DNA of 64,000 nucleotides from Campylobacter showae CSUNSWCD (GTDB lineage Bacteria; Campylobacterota; Campylobacteria; Campylobacterales; Campylobacteraceae): NCBI RefSeq assembly GCF_000313615.1, contig NZ_AMZQ01000002.1, positions 180,181 to 244,180 of the forward strand, read 5' to 3'. Shown piece by piece: positions 29,004 to 38,074 of this stretch (position 1 is its first letter; each line of letters starts with the position of its first letter). The notes under the pieces were generated by a model. It saw only the letters and a program-made list of their open reading frames with translations, ran no database searches and was not told where the DNA came from. The position numbers and the translations under genes were made by a program.

Positions 29004-29212
29004 GCGAGCACGCAGCGGACGCAACTCAAAAAGACGAATTTGAGCTGGAGCTTGACCGTCAAAGAGAAATTTTGCAAGCCTGTCAGCGCGAAAAAGGGCT
29101 AAGCTCGTGCTTTGCCTGCGAGGCGATGTTTGAGTGCAAAACCCGCAAAAACTACGTGGACGCCGTATATAGCTCGATGTCTAAAGGCGACGGCGGCGGA
29201 TTTGATTTTTAA
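29000..29212 (+). CDS. Small conserved Cys-motif protein of unknown function
   Basis: 70 residues, acidic at the start, with the cluster [19 protein letters not shown]. The CxxCxxxxxC spacing could hold zinc or an iron-sulfur cluster with one more ligand, though that is inference. A similar small gene lies between fbp and metG in C. jejuni. It is coupled to fbp by ATGA and lies 17 bases before metG. The tail is Gly/Ser-rich. Confidence 0.75.
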   Translation: MSEHAADATQKDEFELELDRQREILQACQREKGLSSCFACEAMFECKTRKNYVDAVYSSMSKGDGGGFDF

Positions 29213-29229
29213 ATTTAAAAAGGAAAGAT

Positions 29230-31149
29230 ATGAACACGACTTATATTACGACCCCGATTTATTACGTAAACGACGTGCCGCACATCGGACACGCCTACAC
29301 GACCGTGATCGCGGATACGATGGCGAGATTTGCGAGGCTAAAGGGCGATGATACGTACTTTATGACCGGCACCGACGAACACGGGCAAAAGATCGAGCAA
29401 GCCGCCGCAAAAAAGGGCTACACGCCGCAAGCCTACGCTGACGAGATAAGCGCGAAATTTAGGGAGCTGTGGGATAAATTTGAGATCAGCTACGATCATT
29501 TTATCCGCACGACCGACGACTATCACAAGCTCACCGCGCAAAATGCATTTCTTAAAATGTATCAAAAAGGCGACATCTACAAGGGCGAGTACGAGGGGTA
29601 CTACTGCGTTAGCTGCGAGAGCTTTTTTACGCAGACGCAGCTTTTAGAGGACGAGAGGTGTCCGGACTGCGGCAGACCGACGAATTTGGTAAAAGAGGAG
29701 AGCTATTTTTTCAAACTATCAAAATACCAAGATGCGCTACTAAAGTGGTACGAGGAGAATGAGGACTGTATCGTGCCGCGCGGAAAGAAAAACGAGGTCG
29801 TGAGCTTCGTAAAAGGCGGTCTGCGCGATCTCTCGATTACTCGCACGAGCTTTGAGTGGGGTATCAAGCTTCCCGCGAGCCTAAACGAGCCAAGACACGT
29901 TATGTACGTCTGGCTGGACGCGCTCATAAACTATCTCAGCACGCTTGGCTACACGCGCGGCGATGATAAGATGAACTACTGGAAGGGCGCGACGCATATA
30001 GTGGGCAAGGATATTTTGCGCTTTCACGCGGTCTACTGGCCGGCGTTTTTGATGAGTCTTGATCTGCCGCTGCCTCGCTGCGTCGCAGCTCACGGCTGGT
30101 GGACGAGAGACGGCGAAAAGATGAGCAAAAGCAAGGGCAACGTCATCAATCCAAGCGATGTCGCAGACGCGTACGGGCTAGAAAATTTCCGCTACTTTAT
30201 GCTTCGCGAAGTGCCGTTTGGGCAGGACGGCGATTTCTCGCAAAAGGCTATGATCGAGCGCATAAACTCCGAGCTTAGCAATGATCTGGGTAATCTTTTA
30301 AGCCGCATAGTGGGCATGAGCGAAAAATACTCGGACTTTGAGATAAAGGGCGAAAATTTACGCAAATTTTACGGCGAGGTTTTAGATAGCGGCAATGAAT
30401 ACCTGCAAAACGCTATCAAAAATTTAGAAAGTTTCGCCACAAACCGCTATCTTGAGGAGCTATTTAAGGCGCTAACGCTCGCAAACGCTTCGATAGCTAA
30501 ATTTGAGCCGTGGAATCTAATCAAAAGCGGCAAAAAAGACGAAGCAAACGCGCTCGTGTCGCTGTGCGCGAACCTGCTAGCTCGCGTAGCCGTACTGCTA
30601 AGCCCTGCGATGCCAAAAACCTGCGAAAAGATCGCGCAGACGCTAGGTTTTGAGATCTCGACGGCTACTTATAAAAAAATCATCCTAAACAACGAAATTT
30701 TGGACTTTAAAGCGCAAAAAACGCAGCCGCTTTTCCCAAAAATCGAAAAAGAGCTGATGGCTACTGCGGTGCCAAGCGTGAGCGAACCTGCCAAAACCGC
30801 CCCTGCGCCGCAAGAAAAATCAGACACGAAAATAAAAATCGATGACTTTAAAAAATGCGTTATAAAAGTAGGCACGGTGCTTGAGTGCTCAAATATCGAA
30901 GGTAGCGAGAAGTTGCTTAAATTTAAGATTGATCTAGGCGAAGAGCAACCGCGTCAAATTTTATCGGGCATAGCCAAATTTTACGCTCCGGCGGACCTCG
31001 TCGGCAAGCAGGTCTGCGTGCTGGCAAACCTAAAACCCGCTAAAATTTTCGGTCACATATCAGAGGGTATGATCCTTAGCGCCGAGGATGGGTCGCTGTG
31101 CCTCATCGCACCGATGGCTGCGGTCAAAAACGGCTCGGAAATAGGCTAA
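29230..31149 (+). CDS. metG: Methionyl-tRNA synthetase
   Basis: 639 residues. HIGH motif HIGH at 18-21; a two-Cys-pair zinc knuckle (CVSCE...CPDC); KMSKS at 297-301; anticodon domain to about residue 510; then a Pro/Ala/Lys linker and a C-terminal tRNA-binding domain of the Trbp111/EMAP type (IDDFKKCVIKVGTVLE, ILSGIAKFY) for dimerisation. AAAGGAAAG precedes the start. Confidence 0.96.
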   Translation: MNTTYITTPIYYVNDVPHIGHAYTTVIADTMARFARLKGDDTYFMTGTDEHGQKIEQAAAKKGYTPQAYADEISAKFRELWDKFEISYDHFIRTTDDYHKLTAQNAFLKMYQKGDIYKGEYEGYYCVSCESFFTQTQLLEDERCPDCGRPTNLVKEESYFFKLSKYQDALLKWYEENEDCIVPRGKKNEVVSFVKGGLRDLSITRTSFEWGIKLPASLNEPRHVMYVWLDALINYLSTLGYTRGDDKMNYWKGATHIVGKDILRFHAVYWPAFLMSLDLPLPRCVAAHGWWTRDGEKMSKSKGNVINPSDVADAYGLENFRYFMLREVPFGQDGDFSQKAMIERINSELSNDLGNLLSRIVGMSEKYSDFEIKGENLRKFYGEVLDSGNEYLQNAIKNLESFATNRYLEELFKALTLANASIAKFEPWNLIKSGKKDEANALVSLCANLLARVAVLLSPAMPKTCEKIAQTLGFEISTATYKKIILNNEILDFKAQKTQPLFPKIEKELMATAVPSVSEPAKTAPAPQEKSDTKIKIDDFKKCVIKVGTVLECSNIEGSEKLLKFKIDLGEEQPRQILSGIAKFYAPADLVGKQVCVLANLKPAKIFGHISEGMILSAEDGSLCLIAPMAAVKNGSEIG

Positions 31150-31155
31150 AACCGC

Positions 31156-32163
31156 GTGAATATCGAAAACCTAAGGCGCCTCATCAACGGCGAAGCGCTA
31201 AATAAACCAAGCGTCAGCGCCGTGGAGGGCTTTGCGTTTGAGAGTAAAAACGTGCGTCAGGGCTACGCCTACATCGGGCTTGGCGCAGGCGCGGACGAGA
31301 TAGCCGCGGCGGTCGCAAACGGCGCCTATGCCGTACTCGTCGAGCAAAGATGCGAGGTCATCGATCCCGAGGTAGCCTTTATCAAGGTCGATAGTCTGAG
31401 TGCCGCGCTGATGCGGCTAATGCGCTTTGAGGCTAGCTATAAAAATCTCAAATTTTGCTCCGTTAATCTCGTACAAAAAGCCTTACTCGCGCGCATGAGT
31501 CTGGGTAAAAACGCCGATGGCAACGCGGCTAGCTTGCTGCCAGAGGATGCGATGCGGCTTTTTATAAAGATAATGAAAGCGGGCGCAGGGGATCTGTTTT
31601 TCACCGACGATCTTAAAATTTTATCCAAGATCGCGCCGTTATACGATACCGTTTTTAGCGATGTGGATGCGGTTTGCGCGCAGGGCGGCTCGCTGTTTGC
31701 CTCTAGCGTCGTTTGCGAGGGCGTTTACTATCCAAACTTAAATTTTCCTAAAGTTTTCACGCACTACCTGTGTGGGCTCTTAAAGTATCTGATCCGCGCT
31801 GGCTTTTCTTTTAAGCTTGGCGATACGCGAAATTTGGGGCATTTTGAGCCTGTTTTTATAAATAAAAATTTTCGCGTCGTGCCTTTTGGCGCTAGCTCTC
31901 AAGCCTTTATCACAGAGAGCGACGACGAGCTTTTTGATATGGAGGCGGCGTTTCTAGGGCGAAATTTTAGCGGCGGTATCGAGATCTGCGTGCCTGAGGA
32001 TTTTGCTGGAAGCGCGACTGCTACGATGAGATTTAAGGATCTTGCCGAGCTAAAAAATCTTTCAAATTTTCACTACGCGCTCGTTAAATGCCAAAAAGAG
32101 GAGCTTGAAGCGATGCTAAATTTAGCCGCGCCAGAGCCTGATTTGTTCGGCGAAACTTTATAA
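31156..32163 (+). CDS. Protein with a MurF-like N-terminal domain, function unknown
   Basis: 335 residues, GTG start six bases after metG. The first 90 residues resemble the N-terminal substrate domain of Mur ligases (FAFESKNVRQGYAYIGLG...GAYAVLVEQ). The ATP-binding P-loop of Mur ligases is missing; the rest has no motif that I recognise. It follows metG in C. jejuni as well. It may be a degenerate ligase acting as a binding protein. I cannot assign a reaction. Confidence 0.6.
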   Translation: MNIENLRRLINGEALNKPSVSAVEGFAFESKNVRQGYAYIGLGAGADEIAAAVANGAYAVLVEQRCEVIDPEVAFIKVDSLSAALMRLMRFEASYKNLKFCSVNLVQKALLARMSLGKNADGNAASLLPEDAMRLFIKIMKAGAGDLFFTDDLKILSKIAPLYDTVFSDVDAVCAQGGSLFASSVVCEGVYYPNLNFPKVFTHYLCGLLKYLIRAGFSFKLGDTRNLGHFEPVFINKNFRVVPFGASSQAFITESDDELFDMEAAFLGRNFSGGIEICVPEDFAGSATATMRFKDLAELKNLSNFHYALVKCQKEELEAMLNLAAPEPDLFGETL

Positions 32164-32566
32164 AAAGCTTAAATTTAGTGCGAGCTTGGCGGCTTTATCT
32201 ACTGCAAATTTGACTCAATCCTTAAAATCATACGTTTTATAGTCTCGAATTTGCCGCTAAATTTGACGCATAAGAATGTTTAAAAGCAGGAAAGCATTAA
32301 ATAAACATTCTTGCCGCGAGGCATGCCGCGGTCGCTTTGCATGGGTGGTTGGAGTGTCGGCACAGATGCGAGAGAATTTAAAGTAGGCGTTTTGTTTTTA
32401 GTTTTTAAAAGTGGATATTGCCAAATACTTACCGTCTAAAATCCGTAAAACCGCCGCCGCGATCAAATTTGACGAAAAAACGGCAGTAGAACGGCGGGCG
32501 CATTTTGACGTGTAAATTTGATTTGGGCTAAATTCGCCGGCAGAGCTGCGCCGATTTTTAGAAGTT
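32164..32566. other. 403-base gap with a stem-loop pair
   Basis: Between two convergent genes. It holds a perfect 11-bp inverted repeat AAGAATGTTTA / TAAACATTCTT (32272-32282, 32302-32312) and directly after it CCGCG/CGCGG arms around GCATGC. A 34-codon frame from GTG 32411 has no support. Several AAATTT words are present. No promoter or RNA gene was recognised. Confidence 0.5.
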
Positions 32567-33238
32567 TTATTTTAGATTTACGTACTTTATCCTATCTTTT
32601 TCGCCCGCAAGCTCAAATCCTCGTAGTCTCAAGCGGCAGCTGTCACATTCGCCGCAGGCCTCGTCCTCGCGCTCATAGCAGCTCCATGTTAGCTCTAGCG
32701 GCGAGCCGGCCTCCAGCGACTTTCGCACGATGTCAGCCTTGCTTAAATTTACCAGCGGCGTTACGATGCGCAGGCTAAAATCCTTTGAGGTGCCGGCATT
32801 TACGGCGCTTTCTATCTTACTGATAAAATCCGCCGTGCAGTCGGGGTAGCCCGAGCCGTCCTCCTCGACGATGCCGATGTATAGCGCTTGCGCGCCTTCT
32901 TTTTCGGCCAGCGCGGCGGCGATAGAGATAAAGATGCCGTTACGAAACGGCACGTAGGTGCTAGGAGTGTCGGCTTTGGCGCCGTCCTTGCGGATCTCAA
33001 GGCTCTCGTCGGTTAGTGCGTTGCCGCCGATACTTGCTATAAAATGAGCGTCTAAATTTACCTTTTTTAGCGCACCGATACGCTCGCATATCTGCTCAAA
33101 GGCTAGCTTTTCGCGCTTCATCGTGCGCTGCCCGTAGTCAAAATGCAGCGCGATGATCTCGTAGCCTGCGCGCTTAGCGAGGACGGCGCACAGCGTGCTG
33201 TCCATGCCGCCGCTCATTATGCAAACCGCTTTTTTCAC
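32567..33238 (-). CDS. queC: 7-cyano-7-deazaguanine synthase
   Basis: Makes preQ0 in queuosine synthesis. The PP-loop SGGMDST is at residues 9-15. The zinc site uses Cys187, Cys195, Cys198 and Cys201 ([15 protein letters not shown]). 223 residues. The start is a GTG with AAAGGAG ten bases upstream. Its leader is homologous to that of adk (see repeat copy B). Confidence 0.95.
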   Translation of the reverse strand: MKKAVCIMSGGMDSTLCAVLAKRAGYEIIALHFDYGQRTMKREKLAFEQICERIGALKKVNLDAHFIASIGGNALTDESLEIRKDGAKADTPSTYVPFRNGIFISIAAALAEKEGAQALYIGIVEEDGSGYPDCTADFISKIESAVNAGTSKDFSLRIVTPLVNLSKADIVRKSLEAGSPLELTWSCYEREDEACGECDSCRLRLRGFELAGEKDRIKYVNLK

Positions 33239-33381
33239 TTTTTCTCCTTTTTTCAGCTTGTCTTTTGAGTGCTTTTTGCGGATTTCGTTAAAATTTGACT
33301 CGATAGACTACATGCCTTATCTTCGTCAAATTTTAACTTCAAAACCCCAAAAATCATCTCAAAATACTTCGCCTTGCTTTT
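33239..33381 (-). repeat. Dispersed leader repeat, copy B
   Basis: Ungapped partner of 8819-8961. It has a stronger dyad than copy A: GTTAAAATTTGAC (33287-33299) and GTCAAATTTTAAC (33325-33337) are perfect 13-base arms around the shared core CGATAGACTACATG...TATCTTCG. The conserved ATACTTCGCCTT is at 33364-33375. The dyad is at the same place as in copy A although the arm sequences differ. Confidence 0.7.
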
Positions 33382-33390
33382 CCTATTCAA
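33253..33390 (-). CDS. Small ORF in the queC leader, homologous to one before adk
   Basis: A 45-residue frame from TTG 33390 (or 34 residues from ATG 33357) to TGA 33253-33255, which lies 15 bases before the queC GTG. It contains KSKAKYFEM and KFDEDKACS. The methionine and frame line up with the ORF before adk without gaps. Amino-acid identity is about 40 percent, lower than the DNA identity suggests for a protein under strong constraint, so coding is uncertain. Confidence 0.25.
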   Translation of the reverse strand: MNRKSKAKYFEMIFGVLKLKFDEDKACSLSSQILTKSAKSTQKTS

Positions 33391-33511
33391 GCTTGAAGTC
33401 AAATTTAAGAATTTCAGCTTTAAATTTTACCCACCGAAACCCGCACCTTGAAAATGTTAAATTTTGTCTCTAAAAAATTTTTAAAATTTTACGACCAAAA
33501 AGCTTTCGCCT

Positions 33512-33611
33512 CCAAATTTCGTGCTAAGCATTAGCGAAGCCGAAATTTGGTAGGTAACTGCTTTGAGCGAGTGAAATTTTAAAAATTTGAGCATTAGAGT
33601 TTTTAAAATTT
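33512..33611. repeat. Two adjacent AAATTT-armed hairpins in the queC-ybeY gap
   Basis: First: CCAAATTTCG / CGAAATTTGG (33512-33521, 33541-33550) with an inner GCTAA-gca-TTAGC stem. Second: AAATTTTAAAAA / TTTTTAAAATTT (33574-33585, 33600-33611), both perfect. They lie in the 489-base divergent gap between queC and ybeY, which otherwise holds the leader repeat and a ybeY promoter candidate (CGCTAAAAT near 33687-33695). Confidence 0.55.
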
Positions 33612-33727
33612 TATACAAAGCGAGTAAAATTTGACGCCGATGTCGTTTGTTACAAATTTGGCTTTATTAAATTCGACCAAAATTTTCGCTAAAATCATAC
33701 TCAAATTTAACTAAAGGAAAGCCAAAA

Positions 33728-34144
33728 ATGATACTTTGCGAGGACGATTATCCGAAGATTTTGGATCAAATTTGCGATTATTTGACCGCGGGCGAGGTGG
33801 AGCTAAGCTTTGTTGACGCCGAGGAGATGAAGGAGATAAACGTCCGCCAGCGCGGCATCTATGAAACTACGGACGTGTTAAGCTTCCCGCTTGAGATGCA
33901 GCTGCACGCGCCGCTTGGCTGTATCGTGATAAACACCGAGCTAGTCGCCGCCAAAGCCGCCGAGCTGGGTCACAGCGAGGATGACGAGACGGCGCTGCTT
34001 TTTACTCACGGACTGCTTCACGTGCTGGGCTATGATCACGAAAACGACGCGGGCGAGATGAGGGCCAAAGAGTGCGAGGTTATCGAGAAGTTTAGCCTAC
34101 CAAAGAGCCTCATCGTGCGAACGCAGGATGCGGGCGAAGAATAA
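33728..34144 (+). CDS. ybeY: Endoribonuclease YbeY
   Basis: Zinc-dependent RNase for 16S rRNA maturation and ribosome quality control. The metal motif [11 protein letters not shown] gives His94, His98 and His104. The upstream [10 protein letters not shown] is also typical. 138 residues. AAAGGAAAG precedes the ATG by five bases. Confidence 0.95.
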   Translation: MILCEDDYPKILDQICDYLTAGEVELSFVDAEEMKEINVRQRGIYETTDVLSFPLEMQLHAPLGCIVINTELVAAKAAELGHSEDDETALLFTHGLLHVLGYDHENDAGEMRAKECEVIEKFSLPKSLIVRTQDAGEE

Positions 34145-34453
34145 TTAAATTTCGCTAGCTTCGTAAAGGTGCGGGTTATGCCAAGCGTAAAGTAGCTACC
34201 AGTGGTAAAATTTTAAATACATCGCTAAATTTAGCCCGCAAATAGCATATTGTTTAAAATTTACAAACCAAAACGCAAACGCGGCGCGAGTCAAATTTGC
34301 CCCGAGCAAGCGATCAAATTTCCCTGTCCGCCTATGCCGAACTTGTCGCGTAAAAAGACGTTTCTGACACACGCTTCGCCGCCTCGCTCAAATTTCCTCA
34401 AATTTGCTGCGCGCAGTGGTTAGATATTTAATAATTTTGGCTAAATTTACGAA
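34145..34453 (+). other. 309-base gap upstream of the metallophosphoesterase gene
   Basis: No gene was found. It is rich in AAATTT words with flanking C/G. An AT-rich tract (ATATTTAATAATTTT) close to 34427-34441 could serve as promoter for the downstream operon. The TTG/ATG frames are all short. Confidence 0.4.
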
Positions 34454-35581
34454 ATGTTTTATGTTCTATCATCTTTGATCATCATTTTTATGAATTACGT
34501 TTCTTATCGCGGGCTTTTTGCAGATGCCGCGCTCAGGCCGCTTGCTACGCATAAAAGGGCGCTTGGGCTATTTTTCCTGACGCTTGCCATGGGCGGCATC
34601 GCGCTGGCTTTTTCGCTGCGGTTTAACTTTTTGGGTCCTAGCTTTCGCATCGCCTGTTCGCTGATGTTGGCGCTGACGTTTATTATCTTTTCGTTCGTGC
34701 TTTTTACGAACGTCGTCGCGCTCGCCGTCCGTCCCGTAACCAAGCGCGCGTTTAGCGAGAGCAGGCGTAAATTTTTGCGTCTTTATCTTGATGTCACGAT
34801 ACTTATTTTGGCGTTTAGCTACTTTTTTAGGGGCATCTTTAACGCCGTAAAATTGCCCGAAGTAAAAGCGCAGGATATCGAGCTAAAGGGGCTAAATGGC
34901 GAGCTAAAGATCGCGGTTTTAACTGATATTCATCTGGGAGATTTTTTAGGAGCGGATTTTGCGCGAGCGATAACTAGGCGCGTAAACGAGCTTCGTGCCG
35001 ATGCGGTCGCGATAGTGGGCGATATCGCGGATCTGCCGCCGCACCGTTTGGCCGAGTTTATCGCGCCATTTAACGAGCTAAAGAGTAAATACGGCACCTT
35101 TTACGTGCCCGGCAACCACGAGTACTATAACGGCATCGACGGCACGCTAAAAGCGATCCGAGAGACGACGAATTTTAAAATTTTAGGCAACGAAAACGTG
35201 CGAGTTGGCGGGATAAATTTAGCCGGCGTTTACGATCTCATCGGTTTTAGATTTAAAGCGCATGAGCCAGATCTAGTCGCCGCTCTAGGCGGTCGCGACG
35301 TAAATTTGCCTACCGTTTTGCTCGCTCATCAGCCTAAATTTTTAAAATACGTGGACGAAAGCGCGCCCGTGGATCTGGTGGTGAGCGGGCATACGCACGG
35401 CGGGCAGATTTTTCCGTTTTCGATGCTGGTAAAGCTCGATCAAAAATACGTTGCAGGGCTATATAGCGCGAACAAAAAAACGCAAATTTACGTTAGCCGA
35501 GGCGCTGGATTTTGGGGGCCGCCGGTGCGCGTGATGGCGCCTAGCGAGATTTCGTTATTAAGACTAAAAGGAGATGTATGA
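34454..35581 (+). CDS. Membrane-anchored metallophosphoesterase (YkuE-like)
   Basis: 375 residues. The first 130 hold four hydrophobic segments, then a calcineurin-type phosphoesterase domain: TDIHLGD, GDIAD, GNHEYY, LAHQP and SGHTHGGQ, so both metal sites are complete. Members act on phospholipids or other phosphoesters; the substrate here is unknown. It overlaps psd by four bases, and the same pair occurs in C. jejuni, so a role in phospholipid metabolism is possible. Confidence 0.88.
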   Translation: MFYVLSSLIIIFMNYVSYRGLFADAALRPLATHKRALGLFFLTLAMGGIALAFSLRFNFLGPSFRIACSLMLALTFIIFSFVLFTNVVALAVRPVTKRAFSESRRKFLRLYLDVTILILAFSYFFRGIFNAVKLPEVKAQDIELKGLNGELKIAVLTDIHLGDFLGADFARAITRRVNELRADAVAIVGDIADLPPHRLAEFIAPFNELKSKYGTFYVPGNHEYYNGIDGTLKAIRETTNFKILGNENVRVGGINLAGVYDLIGFRFKAHEPDLVAALGGRDVNLPTVLLAHQPKFLKYVDESAPVDLVVSGHTHGGQIFPFSMLVKLDQKYVAGLYSANKKTQIYVSRGAGFWGPPVRVMAPSEISLLRLKGDV

Positions 35582-36378
35582 GGGGACTTGTTTCTAGGAT
35601 ATTCGGGTTTGTGGCGGCGGTTAAATTTCCGAGGTTTTTGCAAACTTTTATCAATGAAAAATACGTAAGCGGCTTTAAGATCGACATGAGCGAGTTTAAA
35701 GAGCCAAAGGAGTACGAGAGCCTCACGGCGCTTTTTACCCGCGAGCTACAGTGTCCGCGAGATTTCGACGTTTCGCCGCAGGCTTTCATCAGTCCTAGCG
35801 ACGGTACGTGCCTTGAGCTCGGAGTGAGCAAGGAGCTAAAAGCAATCAGCGTCAAGGGGCATGAGTACGGCATAGCTGAGCTTCTGGGCGACAGTATGGA
35901 GCGCAGCGAGCGAGACGCCGAGCTAGAGTACGTAAATATTTATCTCAGCCCGCGCGACTATCACCGCTACCACGCGCCTTGCGATATGAGGATCTTATCC
36001 GCGCTCTACGTGCCTGGCGAGCTATATAGCGTGGCCGTTAGCGCGCTGCTAAAGGTGCCAAATCTATACGCCAAAAACGAGCGCGTGGTGCTAAAATGCG
36101 AGCTTGCAAGCGGCAAAAAGATGTGGTTGGTCTTCGTCGGCGCGCTAAACGTGGGCAAGATGAAATTTGACTTTGACGCGCGCATACAGACTAACGCCTG
36201 CGCCGGCAACGTCGCGCTCTACGAATACGAAAATTTAAGCGCGAAAAAGGGCGAGCAGCTGGGGATGTTTGAGCTGGGCTCTACGATCCTCATCCTCAGC
36301 GAGCAGGGCGCGGTCAAATTTGATCTAGCAGCCGAGCAAAAGCTAAAATACGGCGACAAAATAGGAACTATCAACTAA
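35578..36378 (+). CDS. psd: Phosphatidylserine decarboxylase proenzyme
   Basis: Forms phosphatidylethanolamine. The self-cleavage motif LGST is at 233-236; cleavage before Ser235 makes the pyruvoyl group and leaves a short alpha chain. The conserved region YLSPRDYHRYHAP is present. 266 residues, membrane-associated type. Its ATG overlaps the previous TGA (ATGA). Confidence 0.96.
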   Translation: MRGLVSRIFGFVAAVKFPRFLQTFINEKYVSGFKIDMSEFKEPKEYESLTALFTRELQCPRDFDVSPQAFISPSDGTCLELGVSKELKAISVKGHEYGIAELLGDSMERSERDAELEYVNIYLSPRDYHRYHAPCDMRILSALYVPGELYSVAVSALLKVPNLYAKNERVVLKCELASGKKMWLVFVGALNVGKMKFDFDARIQTNACAGNVALYEYENLSAKKGEQLGMFELGSTILILSEQGAVKFDLAAEQKLKYGDKIGTIN

Positions 36379-36387
36379 GGAGGCGTG

Positions 36388-36750
36388 ATGGGAACGCAAC
36401 TAGTCGAACAAAACGAGCTAAAAGAAACGCTAGAACTAAAAGAGCGCATCGAAAACAACACCGTCGTCGAACTCTGGGAAAATAGCGAGGACTACGAGCG
36501 CCTAGCCAACGCGACGCGAAAGACCATGCGCTACATCAACGACGAGCAGATAAAGAGCTTTGCCGATGCGTTAAATCAAACGAACGAAAAGATCTTAAAT
36601 TTGACCTTTGAGGGCGTGAAAAAGCATCACGAAAAGAAATTTGAGCAAATCAGAAAAAAGCAAAAACTCTATGTCGCTTCAGCTTTTGCCATCGGCGTTC
36701 TAGTCGGCGCTCTTTGCGTCTGGGCGGCGTTTAGGATCTTTGCGGCGTAG
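36388..36750 (+). CDS. Small C-terminally anchored membrane protein, unknown function
   Basis: 120 residues, mainly helical and charged, ending in one membrane helix (LYVASAFAIGVLVGALCVWAAF). TAAGGAGG lies four bases before the ATG at 36388, so the GTG one codon earlier is less likely. It directly follows psd and is probably in its operon. No family recognised. Confidence 0.7.
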   Translation: MGTQLVEQNELKETLELKERIENNTVVELWENSEDYERLANATRKTMRYINDEQIKSFADALNQTNEKILNLTFEGVKKHHEKKFEQIRKKQKLYVASAFAIGVLVGALCVWAAFRIFAA

Positions 36751-37138
36751 GTTTTGTTTTGCGTTCGGCCGTTTGAAATGCTTGCGTGCTGGGGGTTTAT
36801 TTTGCTCGGTTTTGCCTGGGCAAATTTGACTTGTTAATCGCGCGATTGCTTGCGGCTTTGGCGTGTGGGCTTAAATTTGACGCTTTGATTTTTGGATTTA
36901 CTTGAGTGTTTGGCTTTAAATTTGAGCATGGAGGCTTTTAAAATTTGCTTGTCGTTGCGAGTTTGGCTCAAATTTGATTTCGGGCTGCGGCTGTAAATTT
37001 GATCTTGTATTTTGGTGCAACAGCCATTAAGCTCGCATCTACTTGTTGCGCATCGTCTATCAAGCGCGTTTGCTTCTTAAATTTTATAAAAATTTAAATT
37101 TCAAATTTAGCCGCCGACTTGCGTATCTGCCCAAAAAG
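36751..37138. other. 388-base gap between convergent genes, AAATTT-rich
   Basis: No gene, tRNA or clear terminator found. The word AAATTT, mostly in the form CAAATTTGA or TAAATTTGA, recurs about every 40 bases and is separated by T/G-rich stretches. It looks like decayed or repeat-built spacer. Confidence 0.45.
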
Positions 37139-37876
37139 CTAAATTTTGATTTTTCTCGTGGCGTGACGGATGATTTGCTGCGTGTTTTTGTTTTGCGATC
37201 TTTGCCAGCGCACGAGCAGCTCCTTTGCGGCGGCGAAATTTACCTTTAGATAGTCCGCGACGTTGTTTGCGACCGAGCGCTGTACGAAGCGCACCTCGTC
37301 CTCTTTAAGGATCTCTAGCACCGCAAAAACCGGGCTCGGATCGCTGATGAAAAGCTCCAGTTTGCTAGCCCACGGCAGCTTTGGTCGCAGACCCTCCGAC
37401 GCTAGCCTACGCAGGTGGAAATTTGACGAACGCGCCCACTGCGTCATGGTTTTTAGCGAGTCTTGCGGATATTTTTTGATAAAGGCGCGCACCGCGTACT
37501 CGCCCGTGCCGCGCTTCGTGATTTCCCTGATCGCGCCCATTGAGGTTTCAAAGTCGTCTAGGCCGTAAATTTCGATGTATTTTGCCAGCGGCAAAGTCCA
37601 GTAAAAGTGCTTAAACATGCCCGTTTCGTTCGGGTTTTCCTCGCCTAAAATAGCGATCAAAATCTCCGCTGCGCGCTTAAAATCCGGCGGCAAAAGCTCA
37701 TTTAGCGCGTTTGCGTGCGCCAAAATCCTTTGCGAATAGCCTAGTTTTGGCGTGGTCGCCGCGATTTGCCCGCAGTAGCTATGCGCATCAAATTTAGGAT
37801 AAACCGCCTTTATCTTTTGCGATAAAATTTGCGCCAATTTTTCTCCAAAATATACCGCCAGTCCGCTGTTTTCCAT
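37139..37876 (-). CDS. AlkC-like DNA alkylation repair protein
   Basis: 245 residues of helical repeats. The segment WARSSNFHLRRLASEGLRP followed by KLPW and FVQRSVANNVADY is typical of the AlkC branch of HEAT-repeat DNA glycosylases, which remove N3-alkylated bases. The AlkC C-terminal Ig-like domain is absent. Function is by family, not shown. Start with AAGGAAAAAC upstream. Confidence 0.8.
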   Translation of the reverse strand: MENSGLAVYFGEKLAQILSQKIKAVYPKFDAHSYCGQIAATTPKLGYSQRILAHANALNELLPPDFKRAAEILIAILGEENPNETGMFKHFYWTLPLAKYIEIYGLDDFETSMGAIREITKRGTGEYAVRAFIKKYPQDSLKTMTQWARSSNFHLRRLASEGLRPKLPWASKLELFISDPSPVFAVLEILKEDEVRFVQRSVANNVADYLKVNFAAAKELLVRWQRSQNKNTQQIIRHATRKIKI

Positions 37877-37992
37877 GTTTTTCCTTTGGGTAGGTTTATC
37901 TAGCCTTTAAGCAGGTATGAATCGTAAATTTGTCGCCTAAAACCAGGCGGCGTTAAATTTGCAGCCGTTACGCTCGCCAAATTTGCCGCAGT

Positions 37993-38043
37993 TTTTTGGG
38001 TCAAATTTAAATATCGACCCAAAAAGAGGGCGCTAAATTTAGC
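37993..38043. repeat. Hairpin plus palindrome after the lipoprotein gene
   Basis: Perfect 10-bp arms TTTTTGGGTC / GACCCAAAAA (37993-38002, 38016-38025) and next to it the 12-base palindrome GCTAAATTTAGC (38032-38043). They lie just beyond the stop of the minus-strand lipoprotein gene and probably form its transcript end. Confidence 0.5.
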
Positions 38044-38074
38044 AAAAACTAAAAAATAACGCCCGAAAGTAAAA

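Noticed and set aside
32411-32515. 34-codon frame (GTG) before queC
   Set aside because: No ribosome site, no neighbour logic and no known similarity; it is within chance length.
33239-33611. CRISPR-like array in the queC-ybeY gap
   Set aside because: The repeats are inverted, differ in sequence and lack equal spacers. No cas gene is nearby.
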